Shown here piece after piece: positions 34,214 to 46,000 of a DNA stretch of 64,000 nucleotides. Below the pieces are notes generated by a model that was not told the origin of the DNA, did not search any database, and saw nothing but the letters and a program-made list of their open reading frames with translations. The stretch spans positions 151,001 through 215,000 of the forward strand of contig CAUJNA010003803.1 of the NCBI GenBank assembly GCA_963377175.1, in the 5' to 3' direction. Each line of letters opens with the position of its first letter. Position 1 is the first letter of the stretch. This stretch comes from Effrenium voratum (taxonomy: Eukaryota > Sar > Dinophyceae > Suessiales > Symbiodiniaceae). Both the position numbers and the translations under genes were made by a program.

Positions 34214-37200
34214 GCGCCGAGAGAAAGCCGAGTCTCGAGTCCGATTTTCCGGCGCGGGTGACTCGATGAAAGCCACGGGCCCCCAGAGCCTGGCCAGTTC
34301 TTGCGCGATTTTTGGAGTTTCCCTTTCAGCTCAAAGCAAGAGTTGGTGGTTTGGATTGGTGGGACTTGAACCACTGGTTCTTGTGGGTACGGCTTCCTGA
34401 ACACCTAATCACACCACCGATTCCGCTTCAAACCCCGGAAAGGGCTCCAAACCACCAAGGCGGAAGCTGATTTCAACTGCAAAAACAGAATGGCTCAAAG
34501 CCAAAGCCGAAGTTGAAGTTGGCTTCGGCCACGTTTTTTTTAGGGGAAAGGGCTCCTCCTGTTCGCTTTCGCTTGGACTGAAGCCATGGAACGGATAAAC
34601 CGGACACTTCCACCCGAAATGAATATGTTCACAGAACCTGTTGGTTTTCGAGGGAGTCTTTTCCGAAGTTTGCCCGGGGGACTTGAGGACATGGAAGGAA
34701 AGGCAAGTTTGGAAAGCTCCGAAAGATGTGTTTTCCAGCCAGGAAGGCAGAAGGGTCAACAGTTTGACGGTCTTCAAATGAGGATCCCATTTTGGGATAG
34801 GTTTGAAACTGACACCAGAACGGAATCCAAGCATTTGCAGGGTGCCTCATTTAGAGACATGCATGCGTGATCTGAATGATGTTTTCAGTTTTGTCAGTGT
34901 GCATGGGTAAAGAAGTTTGAGGATTTGCCTTATGAGTCTCGGCCTGACACCATCCAGACAAGAGACACGACATGGCACATGGTATGTTCCTGGAATGGGA
35001 CACCCACAATCAAACTCCACCAGGGTTCATTCACCGCGGATTCTCCCGATCATGTTCCGCCTAGGAATGAGGGCATTCCACATCTTCACTGTTCTTGGCA
35101 CGTGTCAGGTGACCCCAAACGGGCCTAATTAAACAGGCTCCAGCTCTAAAGGACAATCATCATGTGTGTATTCTAGAACCCAGTTGTTAGAATCCATTTA
35201 GGGTCACCCGAATACGTGCTTCATCTTTCTTTCATTTGTTCTTGGCTCTTCCGTGAGTAGTTGCAGCAAAAAGCATGTGTCAAAAAACTTTGGCAGAATA
35301 ATACCCAGGACTAGATGATATTCGTCCCATTACAGTGTGTCGTGCGAAGCGCATTTTGTCCATCCATCCACAAATCCATGATGGTTTCCACTATGCCCAA
35401 ACCACTACCCCCAGGAAAATTGGGGTATATACCCTTGATATAGTGGCTATATTGCGATATCTAGAAAGGGCTGGGCCCATTTTTCTACCAAAGTGTTCCC
35501 CAGAATCGAAGGAACTTCACCAAGGGCCGCCTTTGTTTCCTGTTCTTCTCGGAAATCTCTTTCGAACTGGTTTGCATTTTGAGGTTCACCCATGTCCGTA
35601 GTCCAAACCAAGCGGTTTGTTGTCCGCCCAAACCAAAATAACCACGGCTCCTGCCCTTCCCAGGCTATGTGCAGCGGAATTTGTCCTTCCTGCCCCGTCA
35701 GCGTCTGGACTTCAAGGCGTTGAATTCGGAATGTCGGATCGAATCCATCTGGTTGGCATGTGGGTGGCGCGTCTTGCTTTAGGGAACTCACCAACCTGGC
35801 TTTCGATTTCCTTTTGGTTTCCCTTTTTAACCACAAAAAAGGGTACCCTGAAAAACAACATCAATTCCCTTTTGGTTTCGCCTTTCAACCAGAAAAAAGG
35901 GTACCCTCAGAAAAAGACACACCCATGTGTTTGTCGATTGTTTCTTCTCCATGTTTCGTGCTGTTGCAAAGGGTCGCCTATGAAATTCACCCCCATTTGG
36001 GTATGTGTCAACGGGCCACCACAGAATCGCTTCAGTTTTTCTGAGCGCACGTGTTGCCTCATATTCAATTCCCCCCACACCTTTGGCTGGCCAAAACCCT
36101 GGTGCCCCGCTACCCCCCAGAAGCCCATCGTACCGAACACCAGATTGGAACCCCCAATCTGGAGGTGAATCTGTGATGAGCCAAGGTGTCGAGGTTCTGT
36201 CACCTCGCTCGAACACGGCGGATTGTTCTTCCCGTTTTCGGCGGGTTCCAAAAGGAACATGAAACCGTTGCAGAGGAGCCTCCGGACTTTTGCTGGTGCA
36301 CACGCACTTGTTGCCTTGAACCTGGTTGGCAATGTGCCTGTCGAGCCGATGTTGTTTCAAATCGGTTGCTTGAGGAGTGGCTTGCATTGATTGCGTTTAA
36401 AGCTGGCAAGACCTTGCATGCAACAGTGCGCTGTAAAAGCATGATCAGTCACACTTGGAGTTCATGTTCATTAAGCGCACCAGATGGGTTGAACGGACTG
36501 TACAAGCCAGTGTCTCTTGAGGTAGCCTGGTGTGTGTAGAGCCGTTCGTCCAGTGGCATGTTTGCAAGTCGGCTGGGTCAGTCTAAGACCCTCAGCAGCA
36601 GTGCGTAGTAAAATCGGATGGGCTGTCCTTCTCGGAATCCATCCGCATTAAGACGCACCAAATCATTGACGTGGACCCGCACTCGGAAGCAATTTGCTTT
36701 TATTGATTGGCTTCCGGCTTTGTCCATGTACAAATCCATAGACACATTTGCATGCACAAAGTGCAAAAGCTGCACATGTGTTTGTGTGTGTGTGTGTGCG
36801 TGCGTGTGTGTGTGTGTGTTTATGCGTGTGTGTTTGCTTTTGTTTTGGGTTATTTTTTGTTTGTTTGTTTGTTTGTTTGCTTGCTTGCTTGTTTTGTTTG
36901 TTTTGTTTGTTTGTTTGTTTGCTTGCTTGTTTGTTTGTTTGTTTGTTTGTTTGTTGTGTTTGTTTGTTTGTTTGTTTGTTTGTTTGTTTGTTTGTTTCTT
37001 TGTTTCTTTGTTTGTTTGTTTGTTTGTTTTGTTTGTTGTTTGTTTGTTTGTTTGTTTGGCTTGTTTGTTTGTTTTGTTGTGTTTGTTTGTTTGTTTGTTT
37101 TCTTTTTGTTTGTTTGTTTGTTTGTTTGTTTGTTTTGTTTTGTTTGTGGGTGCACGTGCACTTGTTGCCACTAATTTTTGAACCTGGTTGGCAATGTGCC

Positions 37201-37773
37201 TGTCGAGCCGATGTTGTTGCAGATCGGTTGCTTGAGGAGTGGCTTGCATTAATTGAGTTTAAAGCCGGCAAGGTCTGCATGCAACAGTGCGCTGTAGAAG
37301 CATGACCAGCCAGACTTGGAGTTCATGTTCATTAAGCGCACCAGACGGGTTGAACGGACTGCACAAGCCAGTGTCTCTTGTGGTTACACCAGGTGTGTAG
37401 AGCCGTTCGTCCAGTGGCATGTTCGCAAGTCGGCTGGGTCAGTCTAAGACCCTCAGCAGCAGTGCGTAGTAAAATCGGATGGGCTGTTCTTCTCGGAATC
37501 CATCCGCATTAAGACGCACCAAAGCATTGATGTGGACTTGCACTAGGAAGCAACGAGCCTTGATGATTGGCTTCCATCTGTGTCCACGTACAGGTTCAGA
37601 CACGTGTCCATGCACAGGTTGCAAAAGGTGCGTGTGTGTGTGTGTGTGAGTGAGTGCGTGCGTGCGTGCATGCGTGCGTGCGTGCGTGCGTGCGTGTTTG
37701 TGTGTTTGTTTCTTTGTTTGTTAGTTAGATAGTTTGTTTGTTTGTATTTGGTTGCTTGTGCTTGTTTGCTTGT

Positions 37774-37809
<36 letters not shown>

Positions 37810-39996
37810 TTGTTATTTTGCTTGTCAGTTCATTTTGTTTGTTTGCTTGTCTGTTCATTTTATTTGTTTGTTTGTTTGTTTTTTTGGCTTGTTTGTTTGT
37901 TTGTTTGTTTGTTTGGCTTGTTTGTTTGTTTGTTTGCTTGTTTGTTTGTTGTGTTTGTGGGCGCACATGCACTTGTTGCCACTGAGTGTTGAACCTGGTT
38001 GGCAATGGTCCTGTCGAGCCGATGTTGTTTCAACTCGGTTGCTTGAGAAGTGGCTTGCATTGATTGGGTTTAAAGCTGGCAAGGTCTGCATGCAACAGTG
38101 CGCTGTAGAAGCATGACCAGCCAGACTTGGAGTTCATGTTCATTAATCGCATCAGATCGGCTGAACGGACTATATACACAAGCCAGTGTCTCTTGTGGTT
38201 GCACCAGGTGTGTAGAGCCGTTCGTCCAGTGGCATGTTTGCAAGTCGTTTGGGTCAGTCTTAGACCCTCAGCAGCAGTGCGTAGTAAAATCGGATGGGCT
38301 GTCCTTCTCGGAATCCATCCGCATTAAGACGCACCAGATCATTGACGTGGACCCGCACTCGGAAGCAATTTGCTTTATTGATTGGCTTCCGGCTTTGTCC
38401 ACGTACAAATCCATAGACACATTTGCATGCACACAGTGCAAAAGCTGCACATGTGTTTGTGTGTTTGTGTGTGTGTGTGTGTATGTGTGTGCGTGTTTGC
38501 TTGTTTTCTTATTTGGTTCTTTTTTGTTTGTTTGTTTTGTTTGTTTTGTTTGTTTTGTTTGTTTTGTTTGTTTTGTTTGTTTGTTTGTTTGTTTGTTTGT
38601 TTGTTTGTTTGGCTTGTTTGTTTGTTTGTTTGGCTTGTTTGTTTGTTTGTTTGTTTTGGTTTGGTTTGGTTTGGTTTGTTTGGTTGTTTGTTTGGCTTGT
38701 TTTGTTTTGTTTGTGGGTGCACGTGCACTTGTTGCCACTAATTTTTGAACCTGGTTGGCAATGTGCCTGTCGAGCCGATGTTGTTGCAGATCGGTTGCTT
38801 GAGGAGTGGCTTGCATTAATTGAGTTTAAAGCCGGCAAGGTCTGCATGCAACAGTGCGCTGTAGAAGCATGACCAGCCAGACTTGGAGTTCATGTTCATT
38901 AAGCGCACCAGACGGGTTGAACGGACTGCACAAGCCAGTGTCTCTTGTGGTTACACCAGGTGTGCAGAGCCGTTCGTCCAGTGGCATTTTCGCAAGTCGG
39001 CTGGGTCAGTCTAAGACCCTCAGCAGCAGTGCGTAGTAAAATCGGATGGGCTGTTCTTCTCGGAATCCATCCGCATTAAGACGCACCAAAGCATTGATGT
39101 GGACTTGCACTAGGAAGCAACGAGCCTTGATGATTGGCTTCCATCTGTGTCCACGTACAGGTTCAGACACGTGTCCATGCTCAGGTTGCAAAAGGTGCGT
39201 GTGTGTGTGTGTGTGTGTGTGAGTGTGTGCGTGCGTGCGTGCATGCGTGCGTGCGTGCGTGCGTGCGTGTTTGTGTGTTTGTTTCTTTGTTTGTTAGTTA
39301 GTTAGTTTGTTTGTTTGTATTTGGTTGCTTGTGCTTATTTGCTTGTTTGCTTGCTTGCTTGCTTGCTTGCTTGTTTGTTATTTTGCTTGTCTGTTCATTT
39401 TGTTTGTTTGTTTGTTTGTTTGTTTTTTTGGCTTGTTTGTTTGTTTGTTTGTTTGTTTGGCTTGTTTGTTTGTTTGTTTGTTTGTTTGTTTGTTTGTTTG
39501 TTTGTTGTGTTTGTGGGTGCACATGCACTTGTTGCCACTGAGTGTTGAACCTGGTTGGCAATGGTTCTGTCGAGCCGATGTTGTTTCAACTCGGTTGCTT
39601 GAGGAGTGGCTTGCATTGATTGGGTTTAAAGCTGGCAAGGCCCGCAACAGTGCGCTGTAAAAGCGTGATCAGTCACACTTGGAGTTCATGTTCATTAATC
39701 GCATCAGATCGGCTGAACGGACTATATACACAAGCCAGTGTCTCTTGTGGTTGTTTGGTGTTTGTAGAGCTTGTTGCAGTGGCATGTTCACAAGTCGTTT
39801 GGGTCAGTCTTAGACCCTCAACAGCAGTGCGTAGTCAAATTGGATAGTTTGTCCTTCTCTGTTTCCATCCGCATCACCAAAGCATTGACGTGGACTTGCA
39901 TTCTGAAGCAAAGTGCTTCAATGATTGGCTTCCGGTTTTGTCCAAGTACAGATGAATCCACACAACCCGTGCACAAAGTGCAAACGCTGCAACATG

Positions 39997-40054
<58 letters not shown>

Positions 40055-43000
40055 TGTGTGTTTTGTCTGTTTGTTTGTGGGTACACATGGACATGCACTT
40101 GTTGCTTAAATCGGTTGCTTGGGGACTCACTTGCATTCTTGCGGTTGAAGCTGGCTAGGCCTGCATGGAACAGTGCGCTGTAAAAGCATGACCAGCCACA
40201 CTTGGAATTCATGTTCATTAAAGCGCACCAGACGGGTTGAACGGACTGTACAAGCCAGTGTCTCTTGAGGTTACTTGGTGTGTGTAGAGCCGTTCAGTGG
40301 CATGTTCGCAAGTCGGCTGGGTCAGTCTTGCGTTGTGAAATTGGACGGTGTGTCCTTCTCGGAATCCATCAGACCGAACAAGCACTTGGAACAGGTTCTG
40401 GGGGCCTGGGTGGCCACGCGTGCATCACAGATTGCTGGAGAACACGAGTGTACGTATTGAAATCATTTCTCTCGCGCTCTGCCTGCCTGCCTGCCTGCCT
40501 GTCTGCCTGTCTTTCTGCCTCTGTCTTTCTGTCTGTCTTTCTGCCTCTGTCTTTCTGTCTGTCTGTCTGCCTGCCTGCCTGCTTGTCTGTCTGTCTGTCT
40601 GTCTGTTTGTTTGTCTGTCTTTCTGTCTGTCTGTCTGTCTTTCTGTCTGTCTGTCTGTCTGTCTGTCTCTGTCTCTATCTCTGCCTCTGTCTCGTACACA
40701 TATTGTATGGATACATAAGGATATACAGTTTTGCATTGTGCGTGGGAACAGTTTGACAACGAAGGCAGAGTAGATGGTTATGTGTGCATCTACCCTCCTC
40801 AGGCCTTCTTTTTTGTCTTTCCCCTTGCCGGGACCTTCGAAGCAATCTGCGCTTTCCGTGTATCAGGTTGGAACTTGTTTTGTTCCACAAACAAATCACA
40901 GATGGAACTCTGGGGGCTATTGTGGGGGCTATTGGGGGGGGGGCTATCTTTGAGATAAGCCAGGGATACGCCCTTAGTAAGGCCTTATTAAGAGGGGTAA
41001 GGGATACCCCCCCCACAGCTAGCCTGTGGTGTGCAGCCTTCTTTTTGTCACCACTTCAGGACCCTCCTCCTACTGCTGAGGAGTGGCCTTTGATTCTCCG
41101 GGTGAAAGAAGCCCCCCCGCGTTTTGGAGCAGCACGCAAACATTTCCGGGCGCAGCTTCCCAAGCCTTTTTTGGGGGAGCCCTGCTTGTACTCCTCGCTT
41201 TGTGTGACCTTGGTGCCCTTTCATTTCCAGGACAAAACCCCACCCCACCCCACCACCCACCTCACCCCACCACTCACCTCACCCCACCCCACTCGGGTGC
41301 CGCACGCCGCGCCCAAAGCCGCGCTTGTTTTTTTCTTCTTTTCGCCAGGCGCAGATGGGCCAGAGCTTCAAGAGCATGACCGGGGACGGGGCCATCAAGG
41401 CGCGGGAGCGTTGGTTGGTTTCAGTGGGCGTTGTTCGTTAGGACCCCCACAAGGGCGGTGTTAAGATGAAACGTTTGGGGCTTTGAGGAAACCATGTTAT
41501 ACGTCCTTTTGGGGTGAGGTCCCTTTTTGAACGGGAAACCATATATATATATATATATGTGCTTTTGGGGTGAGGTGAGTCCCTTTTTGAAGGGAAAACC
41601 CAAAGCCATTTTTTGGGGGTCCAAAACTAAAACAGACGTCCAAATGGCTGGCTTCCTTCAAACCGACGGGTGGAGTGACAGCCATGGCTCAGGCAGGCGA
41701 GGCTCGGTTTGACCCGTGAAACTCCAAGCCTGGTACGGGGTGGACCCCGGATCCAAGCAGAACCTGTTGTGTCTTGTCTTAAAAAAATATTATTTATGTT
41801 GATTTATTTATTTATGTTGTTTTATTTATTTATTTATGTGTTTTTTTTTTTTGGGGGGGGGAGGGGGCATTCTCTGAGTGAAGATGAGACACCCATGGCA
41901 TAAATCCTTGACCAAATGTTGCAGGATTGCCGGGACGGAAAACGCTGTATCGCACAAAGCATCCTGAATCTTTCTATGTGGAGCCAGTCCCCTCTGCACA
42001 TCCTCTTCAGGATGTTGCTTGTGAGCCACTATGCTTCATCCATCGGAGACAAGTGTGGTTTGTTGTGCATGTTGTTTGGATTGGAAGCGTACTCCTCGTG
42101 TGAGATAGAGCCCAGCAAATTGACACATTTGTGGATGGTTTTCCTGAAGATCATGCTTGGAATTTAAGTCTCATTTACTACTGCGGATGGACAAAGTTCT
42201 GCGTTGGTTCCTCCAAGAGTGCAAAAGAACAAAAACAAAAGATTGTATACCTAAGGATTGTCATCATCTCAATTGGGTCCCTGCCATTCTTTGAGGTGGA
42301 CCTTGCCAGCCTTAAACGTCGAAGGTGTCAAAGTGCGCGGCCGAATCGAATCCCCTCAACCGAAACAACACCTGCACCTGGGTGTCCCTGTGTTTGGTTT
42401 TTAAGGGACACTGGGACACGTAAAGGAACGCCCACCTTTTTGGTGGGTCCCCAAAAAGCCACGCCCAAGTCCTTGAGTTCAATCTCCCGCCTTTTTGTTT
42501 GTTTCTGACCGAGCGGAACGGGTAGGGCAGGCACGAGCACGGTTTCAGCCAGTCGGGGGTGTCTTTTTATTCAGTCCGGGAGGGTCATCTTCCTGAAGCA
42601 AAGCCACATCCGATCCCACCTCTTCTTGACGGAAAATCGTTCTTTGTCAGTCTTGGGCTTGTCTTTCTGGAAACCCAAATCCCCCGACCCCTTTCTTTGC
42701 GGGTACCCTCCCTCCCACTAACATGGCAACTGACAGGGGGTCCCTTCAAAAGGAAATTAATCTTCCAGGTACTCCTACCTCCCCATAGGTGCCATGTTAG
42801 TGGGATCTTGATGGAAAATAGTTCTTTCTCAGTCTTGGGCTTGTCTTTCTGGAAACCCAAATCCCCCGATCCCTATTTTTTTTTTGTGCGGGTCAGTTGC
42901 CATGTTGGAGGAAGGCGACTCTTTGTGGGTTTGTCTGGTGTAGCCTTCAGGTGCGCAAGGCCAACAATGAGCTCCTGATCCACGAGCAGAAGCGGAAGGC

Positions 43001-46000
43001 GATGATGATCGCCGCCGGGGAAGTCCGGATGATCGTGGGGAAAGCTCAAACCCCCCCCCCAAACCCCCAAACCCCCAAACAAAAGTGGGGATCCCCCCCC
43101 CAAAAAAAAAACAAAAACAAGAGAGAGGGTTGGTTGACCCCCCCAAAAAGAAGAACAAGAGAGAGGGTCGGTTTCCTTGTAGCCGCCTTTTGAGAACCGA
43201 CAAAACCGACCAAAACTGGGGGCTGGGCAAAAACAAGGCACCGCCATTCTCATCGTTTAGTCGTTTAGAGAAGACGGTTCTTGCAGAGGCAACCCCCTAG
43301 ACGGGGTTTCCCTGTGACGCATCCCTTTAAACCAATCGGTGCATTGCGAGTAAAGTGAACGGCCACTGTACAGAAGCCAAGTGTAGGATGTTTCAGACCA
43401 GTTCCCTGTGCTCTGTGGCTGATACCGTTTTGAACCGCAGCCACGGGCCAAGCAGTGTGTCAGGAGCAAAAAGCTTGGACGCGGCTTCTGCCTCAAACTC
43501 TTGGGGCAACCTTGATGATGTGTGCTTGCGGTTATTGATGCAAATTGCATTGACGGGATTCCATCCTTTTCCCTCTAACACGTTCCTACGCTTTTCTTCC
43601 CACTGTTTGCGTCGCTGGTCTTTCCGTCTTCGGGCGACCTTCACTTTTTTGCTTGATGCGCACCTGAACCCTCCAACTTGGATGATTTCGGCGAGTTCGT
43701 CCGCCTCCGGCTTTGGCAGGTGGAGAACGAGCTGCTCAAGTTAGAGGCGTGCTGAAACTTGAGCCGAGGCAAATGCCTGTCGCCTCCGGACGCGACGGAT
43801 TGATTTCCGTGTTACTCCAATTTTATACTATTTTCGGAAAATTGAATCAACATGGCATCATCAGTCGAGAAAGAGGACACACCACTTTCATCAAGAGTCT
43901 GAAGAAGCGGGGCTATTTATCCGCTTTTTCATTTCCCCAAATTTCAAGAATATTATTCCTTTTTTTAAACAGCACATGTACCAAAAGAGTGAGTTGGATG
44001 CTGCATTGGGACCACCCCCTATTTGTCGACGGGCTTCTGTTTGTTTGTCGACAATTCTTGGGGCAAGCTCCAAACCTTTTAAGGACCAAGCCGCCTTTTG
44101 GTAGAAAATTGGGCGTGTCGTCGGTTTCCCTCGGGTCAAATTCTTGTGGTTTCTTTCAAGCAACCCTGACACGCGAAAACTCCAAGAAAAGGGAATATTT
44201 GATCAATACCTGAGATCTAATGCATCTGTTCTGGGAGCCTCCGCTTTTGTTCTCTTTCCATTCTGCTTCTTTCATGCAAGCATCCTGTTGCCTTGAAAGA
44301 CATGTTTGCACAGCGCAGCGGAAGTTTAAAGCGTGACTCGCTGCAGCTTGCAAAAACACCCATCCAGACTCAACGTTTGAAAGTCGTAATCCTGTGTAGC
44401 AAGTCCGCTATCAGATGATGAGTCCCCGCAGTTCCTGCCACATGGACACAAGAAGCATAATGCTTGCTATGAAACAAACGAGTTACTGAGTGTCGAGCAA
44501 GAAGATGATGGCTCATGTCGCCTAGGTGGGTTGTGAGGGATGATTGTTCACTTGTTTTGCCAGGACTTCGACAACCGGGGTTATATGAGTGTTCCGTAGA
44601 AGGAACTGTGGCCATAACCGGCAACCGATTTCTCCGGCACTCGCGTAGGTTGTCCAACGTAGGTTGCTCTTCGCTGTCAAGAGCCGAGCTTTTCGCCTCT
44701 AATTGCTTGGCGGTTCCCGGCCGGGCTTGAGGTTTCCAGGGTTTTAGTTGGCTTAGCGGTGTCCATCTCGCGGGGGTTTTAGTTTGATTCGCTTCGCCAA
44801 CGCGGTTGTTTCCAGCGGCTTTCTGAGAGCGATGAGTGGAAGAGGAGTTACGAGAAAGGCGGTTTGAGGGCATTGCCACGCCGTCAGCGTCCTAATGGTT
44901 ATGTGAATATATGGCTAAGGGACTCGACCCGGGAGCTGAATAACCCTGGTCGACGGGCGTTCTCAAATGAGCAGTGCCCAAAAGCTCAATTGGCAATTTT
45001 CCGGATTCTACCTGGTGTCTTGTGGGGGCGGGGGTAATGGTAAGGGCTTTCTAAACCTTCCCATGTCGGTAGAGCCAAACGGGTGTGTCTTGTTTAGGGG
45101 ACCTTTAAACTGCTGGTGTTCCTTTTAGTGTTCCTTTCAAAACACCAAACAACGGGTGTACCAACTCAAAAAACACACCCAAACCTCACTGGATTTGGGG
45201 GGATTCGACTTCAAAACCGCCATTTCCAGGACGAGCTTTTGGCCGCTGGCATGCCCGACGACGAAGTACAGCCCGCGCCCTGGTTGTTCGAGCCTTCGCT
45301 TTTTTTTTCTTCCTGGGTCCCCTGAAAAGAGGAAACCAAAAGGAAGACCACCATGTCTCGGGGTCCCCTTTCAGAATTTCGGGGACCAATCATCGTAACA
45401 CTGCGGTTCTGTTGCAGCAATGTTTGGATGGGAAATGCAACGTTCAACGCGCTCGAGAGGAAGGATTTCTTGAAACGACCAAGGGGGTATGCAACAAATT
45501 TAGCTCTCTCCGCATGATCTCAAGCTGAAAGTATGTTTGAGTTAAAAAAAGCAAGCAACGGCGAAACAAAACAGTATGCGGACACGGTTTGATTCTCTCA
45601 CCATTGTTTTCTCCCACCCCTGGTTTGTTTCGCAGCATCACTTTCCTTGTTCTAATCTTTTCCTTTGGCGCCTGGGTCCAGGTGATTGCACTTTGGCTCC
45701 TGTCCGCCCTTTGTTCGAATGGCATTGCGTCAACATCAGAGTCATCAGATGAATCCGGCGGATCCTACTCAGAGAATTCCTCTAGAGCATTTCCCTACCA
45801 AAAAGGCGAACCCTACTGATTATATATCCTCAATCCAACGGGAGTGTTCGTTCTCGAACCGGCCCTTCGATTTGGCCAAACCAAGTCGAGCTGCCGCACG
45901 GTCAGCTGGGCGACCGCTTGTTCCCTTTCTTTATCTCTCTTTCTCTTTTCCTCTCTCTCTCTCTCTCTTTTTTTTCTCTCTCTCTCTCTCTCTCTGTCCA

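Noticed and set aside
36578..39660. Thr/Asn/Lys/Gln-rich and Cys/Leu/Val-rich ORFs in the duplicated block
   Set aside because: They translate (GTTT)n or (AAAC)n tracts on both strands. The unique parts of the units are not open in a consistent frame across copies.
43036..43200. Extension of CWC21-like exon 3 past 42998
   Set aside because: The frame runs on into a Pro-rich, C-rich low-complexity tract and breaks the ungapped cwf21 alignment. The GC donor at 42999 fits instead.
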